From assembly GCF_022606465.1 (NCBI RefSeq), contig NZ_JALBUF010000002.1, forward strand, positions 248,001 through 312,000: a stretch of 64,000 nucleotides of DNA, read 5' to 3'. Shown here one piece after another: positions 45,704 to 55,109 of the stretch (the first letter of the stretch is position 1; each line of letters starts with the position of its first letter). The DNA comes from Sulfoacidibacillus ferrooxidans (GTDB lineage: Bacteria; Bacillota; Bacilli; Alicyclobacillales; SLC66). A model generated the notes under the pieces. The model worked only from the letters and a program-made list of their open reading frames with translations. It had not been told where the DNA came from and searched no databases. The position numbers and the translations under genes are program-made.

Positions 45704-46976
45704 GCGATTACATGAAACCGTGTATGAGGAGACACTTGCAAACGGGTTACAAGTCTTTATTCTCCCAAAACCAGGGTTTAAACAAACCTATGCCAACTTC
45801 ACGACTCGCTATGGATCGATCGATAGCGAATTTACCGTTCCATCGCGCGGTGAGCGCATAAAAGTTCCTGATGGAATTGCCCACTTTTTAGAGCATAAAA
45901 TGTTTGAAGAAGAAGAGGGAGACGTATTTGTTGAATTTGCAAAAACGGGTGCGTCGGCAAATGCATTTACGACTTTCGATACCACAACATATTTGTTTTC
46001 AAGTACTGCTGATGTCGAAGAAAACTTAACTACCTTACTTAACTTTGTTCAAAATCCTTATTTTACAGATGAAAATGTAGAAAAGGAGAAGGGGATTATT
46101 GGCCAGGAAATAAAGATGTATGAAGACAACCCCAATTGGCGTGTGTATTTTGGCTTATTGCAAGGTTTGTATGGTCAGTTCCCTGTAGCCATAGATATTG
46201 CAGGCACACAAGAATCAATCGCGAAGATTACAAAAGAAACGCTGTATGATTGTTATTATACATTTTATCACCCGTCCAACATGACGCTGTTTGTTGTAGG
46301 GGCTGTGGACCCAAAGGCTATTCTAGAGTTAGTTAAGGCTAATCAACTGGCTAAAGACTACCAGGCATTACCTCCTATTGAACGGTTTTATCCACCGCTA
46401 CCTGATGGTATCTACCGAGCGGAAACAGAGTATGAGCTAGACATTAGTCAACCTCGCGTGTTATTTGGATATCGCGAAAAGAATATCGATGCAACACCGG
46501 CCGCTCGTCAAAAACGAGAAGCAGCAGTGGAAATATGGATGGATTGTCTTTTTGGTCGCAGTTCAAAACACTACCAGAAACTCATTGATGATGGGCTTAC
46601 TGACCATGGATTTGGATCAGAATATGAGTTGACACACTTATATGGTCATTCAATTTTTGGAGGTAACTCTAAAAAACCCAAAGAACTCGTCGACACCGTA
46701 CAAAAGTTGCTGCATACAATTGCAGATCGCGGGATTGATCCAGAGGATTTTGAACGCTCTAAGAAAAAGGCCATTGGTCGATTCATGGCATTGCTTGACT
46801 CTCCGCAGGGTATCGCAAATGTATTTACTTCGCAAAAATTGCGGGGGTTAGATGTCCTTACATCATTAGATGTCTTGCAAAGTCTAGACATTGAAGATGT
46901 CAATGAGGTATTAAAAGATCATGTGATGGGTAATGAAATGGCAGTTTCTATTGTATGGCCGCAACAGGCCAAGTAA
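45684..46976 (+). CDS. M16-family zinc peptidase, active subunit (YmfH-like)
   Basis: 430 residues. The inverted zinc motif HFLEH occurs at 67-71, with the third ligand Glu in the VEKEKGIIGQEIKMYEDNP segment about 75 residues further. FDTTTYLFSS is the usual following strand. Probable peptide or signal-peptide-fragment hydrolase in the cytoplasm; in Bacillus the equivalents act on processed peptides. AAGGAGGTG precedes the ATG, which lies inside the end of the partner gene. Confidence 0.92.
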   Translation: MKAKTYERLHETVYEETLANGLQVFILPKPGFKQTYANFTTRYGSIDSEFTVPSRGERIKVPDGIAHFLEHKMFEEEEGDVFVEFAKTGASANAFTTFDTTTYLFSSTADVEENLTTLLNFVQNPYFTDENVEKEKGIIGQEIKMYEDNPNWRVYFGLLQGLYGQFPVAIDIAGTQESIAKITKETLYDCYYTFYHPSNMTLFVVGAVDPKAILELVKANQLAKDYQALPPIERFYPPLPDGIYRAETEYELDISQPRVLFGYREKNIDATPAARQKREAAVEIWMDCLFGRSSKHYQKLIDDGLTDHGFGSEYELTHLYGHSIFGGNSKKPKELVDTVQKLLHTIADRGIDPEDFERSKKKAIGRFMALLDSPQGIANVFTSQKLRGLDVLTSLDVLQSLDIEDVNEVLKDHVMGNEMAVSIVWPQQAK

Positions 46977-46991
46977 AATCGGAGGTAACTT

Positions 46992-47927
46992 GTGATTCAA
47001 TTTGAAATTTTACGTCAGGATAGCGGTAAAAAATTACATCGCTATGTGCGGCAGACACTTCCTGGTCTGCCGCTTAGCGGGATCTATAAGATGATCCGGG
47101 TAGGCCGCATTAAAATAAATGGTAAAAAAGGTAAAAATGATACAGTGCTCATGGCAGGAGATCAGCTTACGATCTATATAGCAGAAGAAGAGTATAGTCA
47201 ATTGGCTAAAACAAAACCTAAATTTCAAGGTGTTCCAGGCGATCTGGACATAGTTTATGAAGACGAACAACTGCTGGTAGTCAATAAGCCAGTGGGGCTG
47301 CTAACACATCCGGATGAAACGGAACACAAAGATACACTCATTAACCGCGCGCTGGCTTATTTGTATAGGCAAGGGGAGATTAGTGATGGGCGATCTTTTT
47401 TACCTGCTACAGTGAATCGTTTAGATCGCAATACGTCTGGTATTGTATTGATTGGCAAAGACAGTGAAACGATACGTGAGCTGGCTAAAAATGTTCGGGA
47501 ACATCTTGTTCATAAGCAGTATCTTGCGATCGTCTGGGGGAAATTATTTGGTGAAGGGGATATTGATGATCCGCTTACCCGGGATCACATGCAAAATATT
47601 ACACGTATTGATCGGATGGAAAAAGAGAGTGCCAAATCAGCACTCACTCATTATCGGGCGTTAGGGACTGCAGCTGGGTTTACTTTGGTGCAAATTGACC
47701 TAATTAGTGGTCGCACACACCAAATTAGAGCTCATATGAAGGCATTGGGTCACCCATTACTCGGAGATGTGAAGTATGGTGGTAAAACGGCTTTTGAAGT
47801 TGAACATCATCTACTGCACGCGCACCTTGTTGAACTACCTGACGGGAGTAGATTTGTAGCACCGCCATCTCCTGTGTTTACATCAGTATTGCAATCGACA
47901 GGGTTGCGACGTTACATGCCAAGTTAA
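46992..47927 (+). CDS. RluA-family pseudouridine synthase
   Basis: 311 residues: an N-terminal S4 RNA-binding domain (about 15-75, SGIYKMIRVGRIKINGKK) and a catalytic domain with NRLDRNTSGIVL, which holds the catalytic Asp, plus SGRTHQIRAHMKALGHPLLGD. It isomerises uridines in 23S rRNA; the exact site (RluC- or RluD-type) cannot be told. GTG start after GGAGG, 15 bases downstream of the M16 peptidase gene. Confidence 0.93.
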   Translation: MIQFEILRQDSGKKLHRYVRQTLPGLPLSGIYKMIRVGRIKINGKKGKNDTVLMAGDQLTIYIAEEEYSQLAKTKPKFQGVPGDLDIVYEDEQLLVVNKPVGLLTHPDETEHKDTLINRALAYLYRQGEISDGRSFLPATVNRLDRNTSGIVLIGKDSETIRELAKNVREHLVHKQYLAIVWGKLFGEGDIDDPLTRDHMQNITRIDRMEKESAKSALTHYRALGTAAGFTLVQIDLISGRTHQIRAHMKALGHPLLGDVKYGGKTAFEVEHHLLHAHLVELPDGSRFVAPPSPVFTSVLQSTGLRRYMPS

Positions 47928-47944
47928 TCGAGTGTTTCAGAAAG

Positions 47945-48706
47945 TTATTGTAGCTGTAAAAGATCGTTTACGACAATGCTAGCTAATAGTAGTCCTGCAA
48001 CAGGTGGCACGTATGATAGACTAGCCGGTGGATGGGCTGCTTTACTTGTGAGTGGGTAGTCTATAGAATCAATATGTGGGACGAGCGTTTCTTTAATCTC
48101 CATGCGTGGCTGACGTGGTGTTTCTAGCGAACAGACGACTTTTAGCCCGCGTTCAATCCCTTTTTTGCGCAATTCGCGACGCATAATCCGAGCAATGGGA
48201 TCAATCGAAGTTTCACTGATGTCCATGATGCGGAATTGTGAAGGGTCTATTTTATTGGCAGCACCCATACTTGAAGCAATCGGGATATGTAAAGACTTGC
48301 ATGTCTCCACTAAGTGTATTTTTGCACTTAACGTATCGATGGCATCAGCCACATAATCAATCGGTGTAGAAAAGATATCATGTTCTGTATCTTTTAGAAA
48401 AAATACTTGCTTTGGTATGACTTCACAATCGGGATTGATATCTGCGATACGCTCAGTCATGACTTCCACCTTTGGTTTACCGATGGTACTTGTCAAGGCA
48501 GGAATCTGACGGTTAATATTTGTGATATCGACAATATCTTTATCAATAAGGATGAGTCGTCCGATGCCGGAGCGTGCCAGAGCTTCTGCAGTATATGATC
48601 CGACACCACCTAATCCAAACACGGCGACGGTGGCTTTTTGTAAGATGTGAAGGCCATCAGTGCCAATCACTAATTCTGTGCGTGAAAATCGATGTGCCAA
48701 AGTCAA
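47945..48706 (-). CDS. tcdA: tRNA threonylcarbamoyladenosine dehydratase
   Basis: E1-like ATPase of 253 residues that cyclises the t6A base at tRNA position 37 to ct6A. The nucleotide-binding GLGGVGSYTAEALARSGIG (about 31-49), DKDIVDITNINRQ and the SSMGAANKIDPSQ region match TcdA/YrvM. TTG start (48706), with a second in-frame TTG at 48700 that has better spacing from AAGGAG. Convergent with the pseudouridine synthase gene, so two RNA-modification genes face each other. Confidence 0.92.
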   Translation of the reverse strand: MTLAHRFSRTELVIGTDGLHILQKATVAVFGLGGVGSYTAEALARSGIGRLILIDKDIVDITNINRQIPALTSTIGKPKVEVMTERIADINPDCEVIPKQVFFLKDTEHDIFSTPIDYVADAIDTLSAKIHLVETCKSLHIPIASSMGAANKIDPSQFRIMDISETSIDPIARIMRRELRKKGIERGLKVVCSLETPRQPRMEIKETLVPHIDSIDYPLTSKAAHPPASLSYVPPVAGLLLASIVVNDLLQLQ

Positions 48707-48826
48707 CTCTCTCCTTCAAATGGGTAAGGTACATATCTTTATATGTACTATATCAGTTTGTCCGCTTATGTGGGGAAGTAGTAGTTGTCTTTGTACAATG
48801 GGCACACGCAATATGAGGTGTTTAAT

Positions 48827-49600
48827 GTGTCTCATTCATTATTTGACGTAAGTGACAAACGTGTTCTTGTAACTGGTGCTTCCAAAGGAATTGGCTATGC
48901 CTTAGCTAAAGGATTTGCAGCAGCTGGTGCGCAGGTGGTATTGGCATCACGCAATGAAGAGGATTTACGGCTTGCCGCACAGCAGATCACAGCACAAACG
49001 GGCAAGAGTGTCTTGATGGAACGTTTGGATGTACGCAGTCAAGATTCGATGGAAGATTGCGTGGATCGTGTCGTGCAGTCGCTAAACGGCATAGATATAC
49101 TCATCAATAACGCAGGGTTAAATGTACGCGTTCCTGCGCTTGATGTAACAGAGCAAGACTGGGATACAGTCGTGGATACCGATCTTAAAGGCGCATTTTT
49201 TATGGCGCAAAAAGTGGGTCGTGTGATGGTTGCGAGTGGGCGTGGTAGCATTGTCAATATTTCATCTATTGGTGGGCATGTTGCCTTGCGTACAGGCGTT
49301 GCGTATGCAGCAGCTAAGGCCGGTGTGCTACATATGACGCGAGTTTTGGCAGTGGAGTGGGCAGCGAAAGGGGTTCGCGTGAATGCAATAGGCCCTTGGT
49401 ACTTTCGCACGCCACTTACAGAAACATTACTCAATGATCCGGAGTATCTGCGCGAGATTGTGGTGAGAACGCCCATGGGACGTGTGGGAGAAGTAGAGGA
49501 GTTAGTTGGACCAGCTCTGTTTTTAGCATCTGATGCAGCAAGTTACGTGACTGGGCAGGCCTTGTTTGTGGACGGTGGCATGGGCGTGTATGGGTTTTAA
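48827..49600 (+). CDS. SDR-family oxidoreductase
   Basis: 257 residues from the GTG at 48827, six bases after GAGGTG; the frame continues upstream without a ribosome site. Classical short-chain dehydrogenase: TGASKGIG (cofactor), NNAG, catalytic Ser in NISSIGG and YAAAK. The C-terminal DGGMGVYGF is typical. An Arg after the first strand (ASRNEED) suggests NADPH preference. Closest look is to gluconate 5-dehydrogenase/3-oxoacyl reductase-like enzymes; the substrate is unknown. murT begins five bases after its stop. Confidence 0.9.
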   Translation: MSHSLFDVSDKRVLVTGASKGIGYALAKGFAAAGAQVVLASRNEEDLRLAAQQITAQTGKSVLMERLDVRSQDSMEDCVDRVVQSLNGIDILINNAGLNVRVPALDVTEQDWDTVVDTDLKGAFFMAQKVGRVMVASGRGSIVNISSIGGHVALRTGVAYAAAKAGVLHMTRVLAVEWAAKGVRVNAIGPWYFRTPLTETLLNDPEYLREIVVRTPMGRVGEVEELVGPALFLASDAASYVTGQALFVDGGMGVYGF

Positions 49601-49604
49601 GACG

Positions 49605-50966
49605 ATGAATGGAATAAAACGCGTACGATCTCTTATCGCTTTATGGGTTGGACGTGGCGTACTTCGCACCCTGCAATTATCAGGGCGTCGAGGAACCAGC
49701 TTGCCTGGATTTATAGCCAATCGAATCAGCGTGGATCTGTTATTTGATTTGTTAGCACAGCTAGAAACGAGCGTTGTTGTTACCGGAACAAACGGTAAAA
49801 CAACGACAAGTGCTTTGCTTTATAGTATGGTCTCATCTCAATCTACGCCCTGGATCACCAATAAGGATGGAGCCAATTTAGCGCAAGGTCTTTTAGCAGC
49901 ACTCTTGCCTCACGCAACATTATTTGGGAAAATGCGTTTGCGAAAGGCGGTATTAGAGGTGGACGAAGCCACATTGCCGCGAATGACTGAACGCTTTCAC
50001 CCCACGATGATCATTGTCACAAACGTATTTAGAGATCAATTGGATCGGTATGGAGAGGTTGACCATGCACTTGCGATGTTGCGGCGTGGGATTTCATATC
50101 CTGGGATACAACTCATTACCAATGCTGATGATCCTTTAGCCGCTTCATTGGGGATCAATAGAGAATTCACGTTATTTTATGGAATGGATGAATGTCCGAC
50201 TGATCTTGAGATGCGCAACGAAGTAAGAGATGGCGCCTTTTGTCTGCTCTGTGGCAGTGAATTGCAATATACTCGCGTCATTTATGGACAATTTGGCTTT
50301 TATACTTGTCCAACTGGGGATTTTTCTCGGCCCCGACCTGATTATGCAGGGTTCTTACAAGCAGATTCTGTAGCGCTTACCGTGTTATCGCGAACACATG
50401 GGAAAGATGTCGAGCAGTTTTCTGTGCAGGCAACTGTGCTTGGCTTGTACAATTACTATAACTTATTAGCAGCTGTTGCTGCAGCTCGTACATTAGGTAT
50501 TTCTCCTGCCTTGATTGCATCGGCCTTGATTGCATATGAGGCGCCTCTTGGTCGAATGCAGGTTTATCGCGGTCAAACAGAACGAATATTGGCGCTGATA
50601 AAAAATCCTACGGGTGCAAACAGTATTCTTCGTGCGATTGAATCTGACATGCGAACAAAGCGAATCTGTTTTGCGATCAATGATGCAGATGCAGATGGAC
50701 GAGATGTTTCTTGGTTATGGGACATAGACGTTGAGAGTTTTCTTTTACACAGTGCGTGTGATCAATACTTTTGCGCGGGGCATCGCGCATTAGATATGGC
50801 ATTGCGACTTGCCTATGCAGGCGTTCCAAGGGATCAGATTCACATACTACATTCGCTTGAAGAAGTTGTTTTTGCAACGCAAAGTGAAGATACCCCAGTA
50901 TATGTGTTGTCAACGTATACTGCACTATATCCGCTTGGAACGTATTTGCGGGAGGTGAGCTCATGA
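49605..50966 (+). CDS. murT: Lipid II isoglutaminyl synthase subunit MurT
   Basis: Mur-ligase-type subunit that with GatD amidates D-Glu of lipid II to D-isoglutamine. About 453 residues from the ATG at 49605, whose ribosome site is weak; an ATG at 49590 is an alternative. The P-loop GTNGKTTT (about 61-68) and the middle-domain EVDEATLP are present. The inserted zinc ribbon starts CLLCGSEL (Cys213, Cys216), but its second half reads YTCPTGDF (Cys235, Gly238), so the fourth Cys is missing. gatD overlaps the stop. Confidence 0.92.
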   Translation: MNGIKRVRSLIALWVGRGVLRTLQLSGRRGTSLPGFIANRISVDLLFDLLAQLETSVVVTGTNGKTTTSALLYSMVSSQSTPWITNKDGANLAQGLLAALLPHATLFGKMRLRKAVLEVDEATLPRMTERFHPTMIIVTNVFRDQLDRYGEVDHALAMLRRGISYPGIQLITNADDPLAASLGINREFTLFYGMDECPTDLEMRNEVRDGAFCLLCGSELQYTRVIYGQFGFYTCPTGDFSRPRPDYAGFLQADSVALTVLSRTHGKDVEQFSVQATVLGLYNYYNLLAAVAAARTLGISPALIASALIAYEAPLGRMQVYRGQTERILALIKNPTGANSILRAIESDMRTKRICFAINDADADGRDVSWLWDIDVESFLLHSACDQYFCAGHRALDMALRLAYAGVPRDQIHILHSLEEVVFATQSEDTPVYVLSTYTALYPLGTYLREVSS

Positions 50967-51736
50967 GTGATCGGGTGATTCGCTTAGCGCATTTATTTCC
51001 GGAATTGTTAAACCTATATGCTGATCAAGGTAATATAGCAGTGTTAAAACACAGGGCTATGATGCGAGAGATCGATCTACAAGTAACCCCAGTGAAACTT
51101 GGGACAAAACTAATGCTTGAGTCGTATGATTTTTTGTTGCTCGGTGGTGGCTCTGATCGTGAACAAGCGATCGTTGGAAAAGAACTAGCGCCATATCGCG
51201 CTGAATTGCAACAAGCGATTGAAGAAAACATGCCGATTTTAGCTATATGTGGTGGCTATCAATTGCTAGGTCAATATTATGAATTAACGAGTGGGGAACG
51301 CATACCAGGGATGCATCTCGTAGATATGGTTACAAAGCCTGGTAAGGGCAGATTAATTGGCAATATCGCGATTGAGTGGATGGAGCAAAATGGCGTTTCC
51401 AAAGAGCAATCAATTGTTGGTTTTGAAAATCATGGAGGCAGAACGTACCATGACTATCAGCCACTAGGGAAAGTCTTATCAGGACATGGTAACAATGGTC
51501 AAGATCATCTGGAAGGGTTGCAATATAAAGCACTTCTTGGAACGTATATACACGGACCATTGTTACCTAAAAATCCGCACGTGGCAGATGCACTGTTATT
51601 ACATGCACTAACATATCGCGGTTTATATGATGAACTAAATCCACTGGATGATCAACTGGAGTGGGAAGCGCACGAAAGTGTCTTAACAGATTTGCGAGTC
51701 ACCTCCATGGCAAATCATATAAAGACGCGTGTATAG
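50963..51736 (+). CDS. gatD: Lipid II isoglutaminyl synthase, glutamine amidotransferase subunit GatD
   Basis: Class I glutaminase subunit of 257 residues supplying ammonia to MurT. The nucleophilic Cys lies in AICGGYQLLGQYYE (about 94), and the catalytic His in TYIHGPLLPKNPHVAD (about 190). The ATG overlaps the murT stop (ATGA), so translational coupling is likely. In pathogens this pair is essential for normal beta-lactam and lysozyme resistance, since it allows crosslinking and wall maturation. Confidence 0.95.
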   Translation: MSDRVIRLAHLFPELLNLYADQGNIAVLKHRAMMREIDLQVTPVKLGTKLMLESYDFLLLGGGSDREQAIVGKELAPYRAELQQAIEENMPILAICGGYQLLGQYYELTSGERIPGMHLVDMVTKPGKGRLIGNIAIEWMEQNGVSKEQSIVGFENHGGRTYHDYQPLGKVLSGHGNNGQDHLEGLQYKALLGTYIHGPLLPKNPHVADALLLHALTYRGLYDELNPLDDQLEWEAHESVLTDLRVTSMANHIKTRV

Positions 51737-51758
51737 GTGTGAAAAGGAGAGTGACGTG

Positions 51759-52253
51759 ATGTTTAATCCTACCACAAGTGAGGAGACTGGCGCAAAATTT
51801 TATGAACTTCTAGTAAAACAAGCGGAACAGTTGCTCATGGATGAAAAAGACGCGATTGCCAATTTAGCTAATATCTCTTCTTTGCTTTTTATGATGATGC
51901 ATGATGTGAATTGGGCTGGATTCTATCTCTGGAAAGAAGACCAACTGATTTTAGGCCCATTTCAAGGAAAACCTGCTTGTGTGCGCATTGCAAAAGGAAA
52001 AGGAGTATGTGGCACAGCTGTTTCGGAACAGCGATCATTGGTGGTGGAAGATGTGTATCAATTTCCGGGGCATATCTTCTGTGATGGTGACTCTCGTTCA
52101 GAAGTTGTCATCCCGATCATGGTAGATGGGCGGGTGATCGGGGTTCTCGATGTGGATAGTCCACTATTGGGGAGATTTAATGATGTTGATCGGGAAGGAT
52201 TAGAATCGATTGTTCAAGTATTGTTAGCTTCTACTGATCTATCGCAATGGTAA
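51759..52253 (+). CDS. msrC: Free methionine-R-sulfoxide reductase (GAF domain)
   Basis: 165 residues from the ATG at 51759, nine bases after AAGGAG. GAF-fold enzyme with the conserved cysteines in GKPACVRI, GKGVCGTA and GHIFCDGDSRSEVV, the set used for catalysis and disulfide exchange in fRMsr. Reduces free methionine-R-sulfoxide and repairs oxidised methionine pools with thioredoxin. It follows gatD by about 22 bases and ends at a strong terminator. Confidence 0.93.
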   Translation: MFNPTTSEETGAKFYELLVKQAEQLLMDEKDAIANLANISSLLFMMMHDVNWAGFYLWKEDQLILGPFQGKPACVRIAKGKGVCGTAVSEQRSLVVEDVYQFPGHIFCDGDSRSEVVIPIMVDGRVIGVLDVDSPLLGRFNDVDREGLESIVQVLLASTDLSQW

Positions 52254-52260
52254 TAGGCGT

Positions 52261-52305
52261 AAAAAGGCTCAAAAGACAGGTCATCCTATCTTTTGAGCCT
52301 TTTTT
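52261..52305. terminator. Terminator after fRMsr gene
   Basis: 16-bp perfect stem (52261-52276 with 52289-52304), with an inner short stem in the loop, ending in a T-run. The A-rich left arm makes it usable from both sides. Confidence 0.92.
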
Positions 52306-52324
52306 CGCATATGTTGTGCTTAAG

Positions 52325-53293
52325 TTAATGCGGAGCATGCTTTTTCTCTTCGTAATACAATAACCCTTTTGCATCGAGTTCGAGATCTAATCCTAAATCT
52401 TCAATGTGATGAGGTTCTTTGTGTCCTGATTCAGTTAAAATAGAGCGAATCTCCGATTCGAGAGAAACCTTTACATCTTCCCATGTTACATCTTTATGAT
52501 ATATGCGATCAGCCATCGCTGCAAACCGCTTGGCTCCAAGTAGAGTGCCGGACAATGCTTCTGCTATAGGAGATGGCCCATAGTGCGTATGATACACAGT
52601 TGTCGCATGGAGAGCAGATAATTTGGCGACTGTATTTACAACAGCCTCTGGGTCAAAATCAGAGGGACTTGTGGACGGTAAGACAAATTCAAAAGGCCAC
52701 CCAGTAAATCGATGTACATATCTGATCCCTAAGGCGTCACCAACAAAGATAGACTGCAAAACGGGGTCATACATACTAAAATGATGTTTTGCATGACCTG
52801 GGGTATCATAAAAGGTGACTATGCGATCCCCAAAATCTAATGTTTCTCCATCTTGTCGTATCAGAACTTGATGTTCTGGCACAGGTAAAACTTCACCAAA
52901 ATAGCGATCAGTATCTTCACCATAAACGGCACGTGCGCCTGTCATTAGTTTGGTTGGGTCAATCAGATGACGTGCTGCGCGAGGATGAACGACAAATGTA
53001 GTGGATGGGGCTAATCGCGCAAGTGTTCCTGCGCCTCCTGCGTGATCTAAATGAATATGCGTAAGAATCACATAATGTAAATCATGTGGTTCAAGTCCCA
53101 ACTCTGATAATGCACGAATAATATGGCTATGGCAGGGTGCAGATCCTGTGTCAATCAATACATTCTTCGCACCGCGGTATACATATGCAGAAGATCGTCC
53201 GGGTAAGCCTTGCTCATAAAGATCGAACATGTAAAGTCCATCACTTAATTGAGTAGTATATGCCATATGGGCGTGGGGTAATCTGTGACCCAC
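52325..53293 (-). CDS. Metallo-beta-lactamase-fold hydrolase
   Basis: About 322 residues; GTG at 53293 has AAAGGAG close upstream. Zinc ligands are in THIHLDHAGG (HxHxDH), TPGHAKHHF, VGDALG and the C-terminal YHTHYG. A C-terminal helical region of about 90 residues follows the hydrolase domain. Members include glyoxalase II-like, lactonase and flavin-free hydrolases; the substrate is not evident. Next upstream in the same orientation is the FtsW/SpoVE-type gene. Confidence 0.88.
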   Translation of the reverse strand: MGHRLPHAHMAYTTQLSDGLYMFDLYEQGLPGRSSAYVYRGAKNVLIDTGSAPCHSHIIRALSELGLEPHDLHYVILTHIHLDHAGGAGTLARLAPSTTFVVHPRAARHLIDPTKLMTGARAVYGEDTDRYFGEVLPVPEHQVLIRQDGETLDFGDRIVTFYDTPGHAKHHFSMYDPVLQSIFVGDALGIRYVHRFTGWPFEFVLPSTSPSDFDPEAVVNTVAKLSALHATTVYHTHYGPSPIAEALSGTLLGAKRFAAMADRIYHKDVTWEDVKVSLESEIRSILTESGHKEPHHIEDLGLDLELDAKGLLYYEEKKHAPH

Positions 53294-53335
53294 TGATCTC
53301 CTTTCAAAGTCCATATCAAGACTTCTGTTTGTATA

Positions 53336-54574
53336 TCACTTTCGAACATGTAGCGATGAAGAATTGGTTAGTGCTGGTTGGCGTTTCTTTGCACGTTGTT
53401 GACGGTTACCTTTAAGGGAAAAATTAACTTCACGTACAGTGGCAACACGATCTAATGGAGCAGGATTTTTTTCATCTACTGTATAGCGGGATAGTGAAAG
53501 AAGCATGCCTGATGCGCATAGTTTCATAATGAGTGCGGTACCACCATAGCTAATAAATGGCAGTGGTATTCCGGTGATTGGCATCAGTCCCGTTACAACG
53601 CCGACATTAATTAATACCCCTAAACCAATCATACTGGAAAGTCCTGCCGCAAGCAACGACGCAAAGCGATTGGGTAGATGCTGGCTGATACGGATGCCGC
53701 GCCATATGACGATGGCAAATAATCCGAGCAGAAAAGCTGCGCCAGCAAAACCTAGTTCTTCGATAACGATGGCAAAGATGAAGTCTTCATGTGGAATAGG
53801 TAAATAAAGAAAAGGCTCAATGCCACGTCCTATACCCTGTCCAAATAATCCACCATGATAAATGGCGATTAGTGATTGTTGCAATTGGTATGCACCGTCG
53901 TTCGTATAGGCAGGATTCCATGGATTAAGGAAAATTTTAATGCGGATATTACGGTAGGCTTCAAACCAAGCGAAGGCACCGATAATGGGCAATAAAATAC
54001 CGCCAACAGTAAAGATGTGTGTTCGGCGTATGCCTGCAACAAACATGACGACAAGTCCTGATAGAAGTAACAACATGCCTGTTCCCATGTCGGGTTCGAG
54101 CAGGATCAGGATAAACTGCATGCCAAGAATCATGAGGGGCGGGAGAATATCACGGCGAAAGCTTTGGATATTTTCACCTTTTTTATCGAATATGTAGGCT
54201 AGATAAATTAAAACTCCTACGAGCGCTATCTCACTTGGTTGAAAGTGCAAGGCAGGTGGCCCAATCCAGCGTCTAACTCCTGCTGCTTTGTGGCCAATGC
54301 CAGGAACAAGGACTAAGAAAAGTGATCCTAGCGTTCCTAATGTGATCCACTTAGCAGCTTGGCGAATGCGCACATAGGGAATATTCATAAAGACTAACAT
54401 AACTACTATGCCAATGATGGCATAGATTAATTGCCTCTTAAAATAATAGGCAGGAGAAGCATTAGTGACTTGAATAGCCCACACCATACTCGCACTGTAC
54501 ACCATAACAACGCCAAATGTGACAAGGCACAAAATGGCAAACAATAAAAGAAAATCAGGTCTATGTCTACGCAT
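53336..54574 (-). CDS. SEDS-family peptidoglycan glycosyltransferase (FtsW/SpoVE type)
   Basis: About 412 residues, 10 membrane segments, ATG at 54574 eight bases after GGAGG. Signature pieces are FQPSEIALVGVLIYLAY, PDMGTGMLLLLSGLVVMF (catalytic Asp), and GIPLPFISYGGTALI. Polymerises lipid II into glycan strands at division or in the forespore; the FtsW versus SpoVE role cannot be separated by sequence alone. A Lys/Arg-rich cytoplasmic tail ends the protein. A second SEDS gene (RodA type) is 1.3 kb away. Confidence 0.9.
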   Translation of the reverse strand: MRRHRPDFLLLFAILCLVTFGVVMVYSASMVWAIQVTNASPAYYFKRQLIYAIIGIVVMLVFMNIPYVRIRQAAKWITLGTLGSLFLVLVPGIGHKAAGVRRWIGPPALHFQPSEIALVGVLIYLAYIFDKKGENIQSFRRDILPPLMILGMQFILILLEPDMGTGMLLLLSGLVVMFVAGIRRTHIFTVGGILLPIIGAFAWFEAYRNIRIKIFLNPWNPAYTNDGAYQLQQSLIAIYHGGLFGQGIGRGIEPFLYLPIPHEDFIFAIVIEELGFAGAAFLLGLFAIVIWRGIRISQHLPNRFASLLAAGLSSMIGLGVLINVGVVTGLMPITGIPLPFISYGGTALIMKLCASGMLLSLSRYTVDEKNPAPLDRVATVREVNFSLKGNRQQRAKKRQPALTNSSSLHVRK

Positions 54575-54771
54575 CACAAAAACCTCCGTAGACACTTATT
54601 CGAGATGAAGTAGGGAAGCTCCTGCTTCTATGTCGTTAAAATTCAAGGAAATTAACTTGGTTTTTACTGGGGAACACACCTCCTTTGCATGTGCGGACAA
54701 GGAGTTACTGAATTGTCATTAGACCGCATAGTCTATCATGAGGCATTCGATTATACTAAAGATAGTCTATC

Positions 54772-55062
54772 TTACCACCCGCTCATCGCACCTAAGCCAA
54801 GTGCTGTGACGCCAACGATAGCTGCGATCGGCAGTGCCAGTGCAGCACCTGGGAAATAGACGAGCTCTATGTCCTTGGTTGGCAGTTCGGAAAGGGTAGT
54901 ATTCCAAGGTTGATCTTGATGAGTTGCAGACACCAGACGGTGGCCGTGCAAATGGATATGCGAGTTCGTAATGCTATGCAAGTGTCCACGATAAGTGCCC
55001 ATAGTTGTGTGAACAAGCACAGGTTGCCCAATATATTGGTGTAGATGTTGTCTCCTGATCAT
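54772..55062 (-). CDS. LSm-like small protein with hydrophobic C-terminus
   Basis: 96 residues, not firmly recognised. The first half, rich in His (LHQYIGQPVLVHTTMGTYRGHLHSI, ITNSHIHLHGHRL), has the strand-turn pattern of an LSm/Hfq-like barrel, as seen in small Bacillus coat-associated proteins. The last 25 residues (ALALPIAAIVGVTALGLGAMSGW) look like a membrane segment. AAAGGAGGCGA precedes the ATG by about 12 bases. Divergent from the DedA gene. It could be a membrane-tethered or spore-coat protein. Confidence 0.6.
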   Translation of the reverse strand: MIRRQHLHQYIGQPVLVHTTMGTYRGHLHSITNSHIHLHGHRLVSATHQDQPWNTTLSELPTKDIELVYFPGAALALPIAAIVGVTALGLGAMSGW

Positions 55063-55109
55063 CGTGTATTGTCGCCTCCTTTGCTATACGGTATGTATGT
55101 ATTGTCGAA

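Noticed and set aside
54660-54685. Perfect Shine-Dalgarno-like AAAGGAGGTG on the minus strand between the LSm-like and FtsW-type genes
   Set aside because: No start codon at normal distance opens a frame longer than about 16 codons; probably chance or a remnant.
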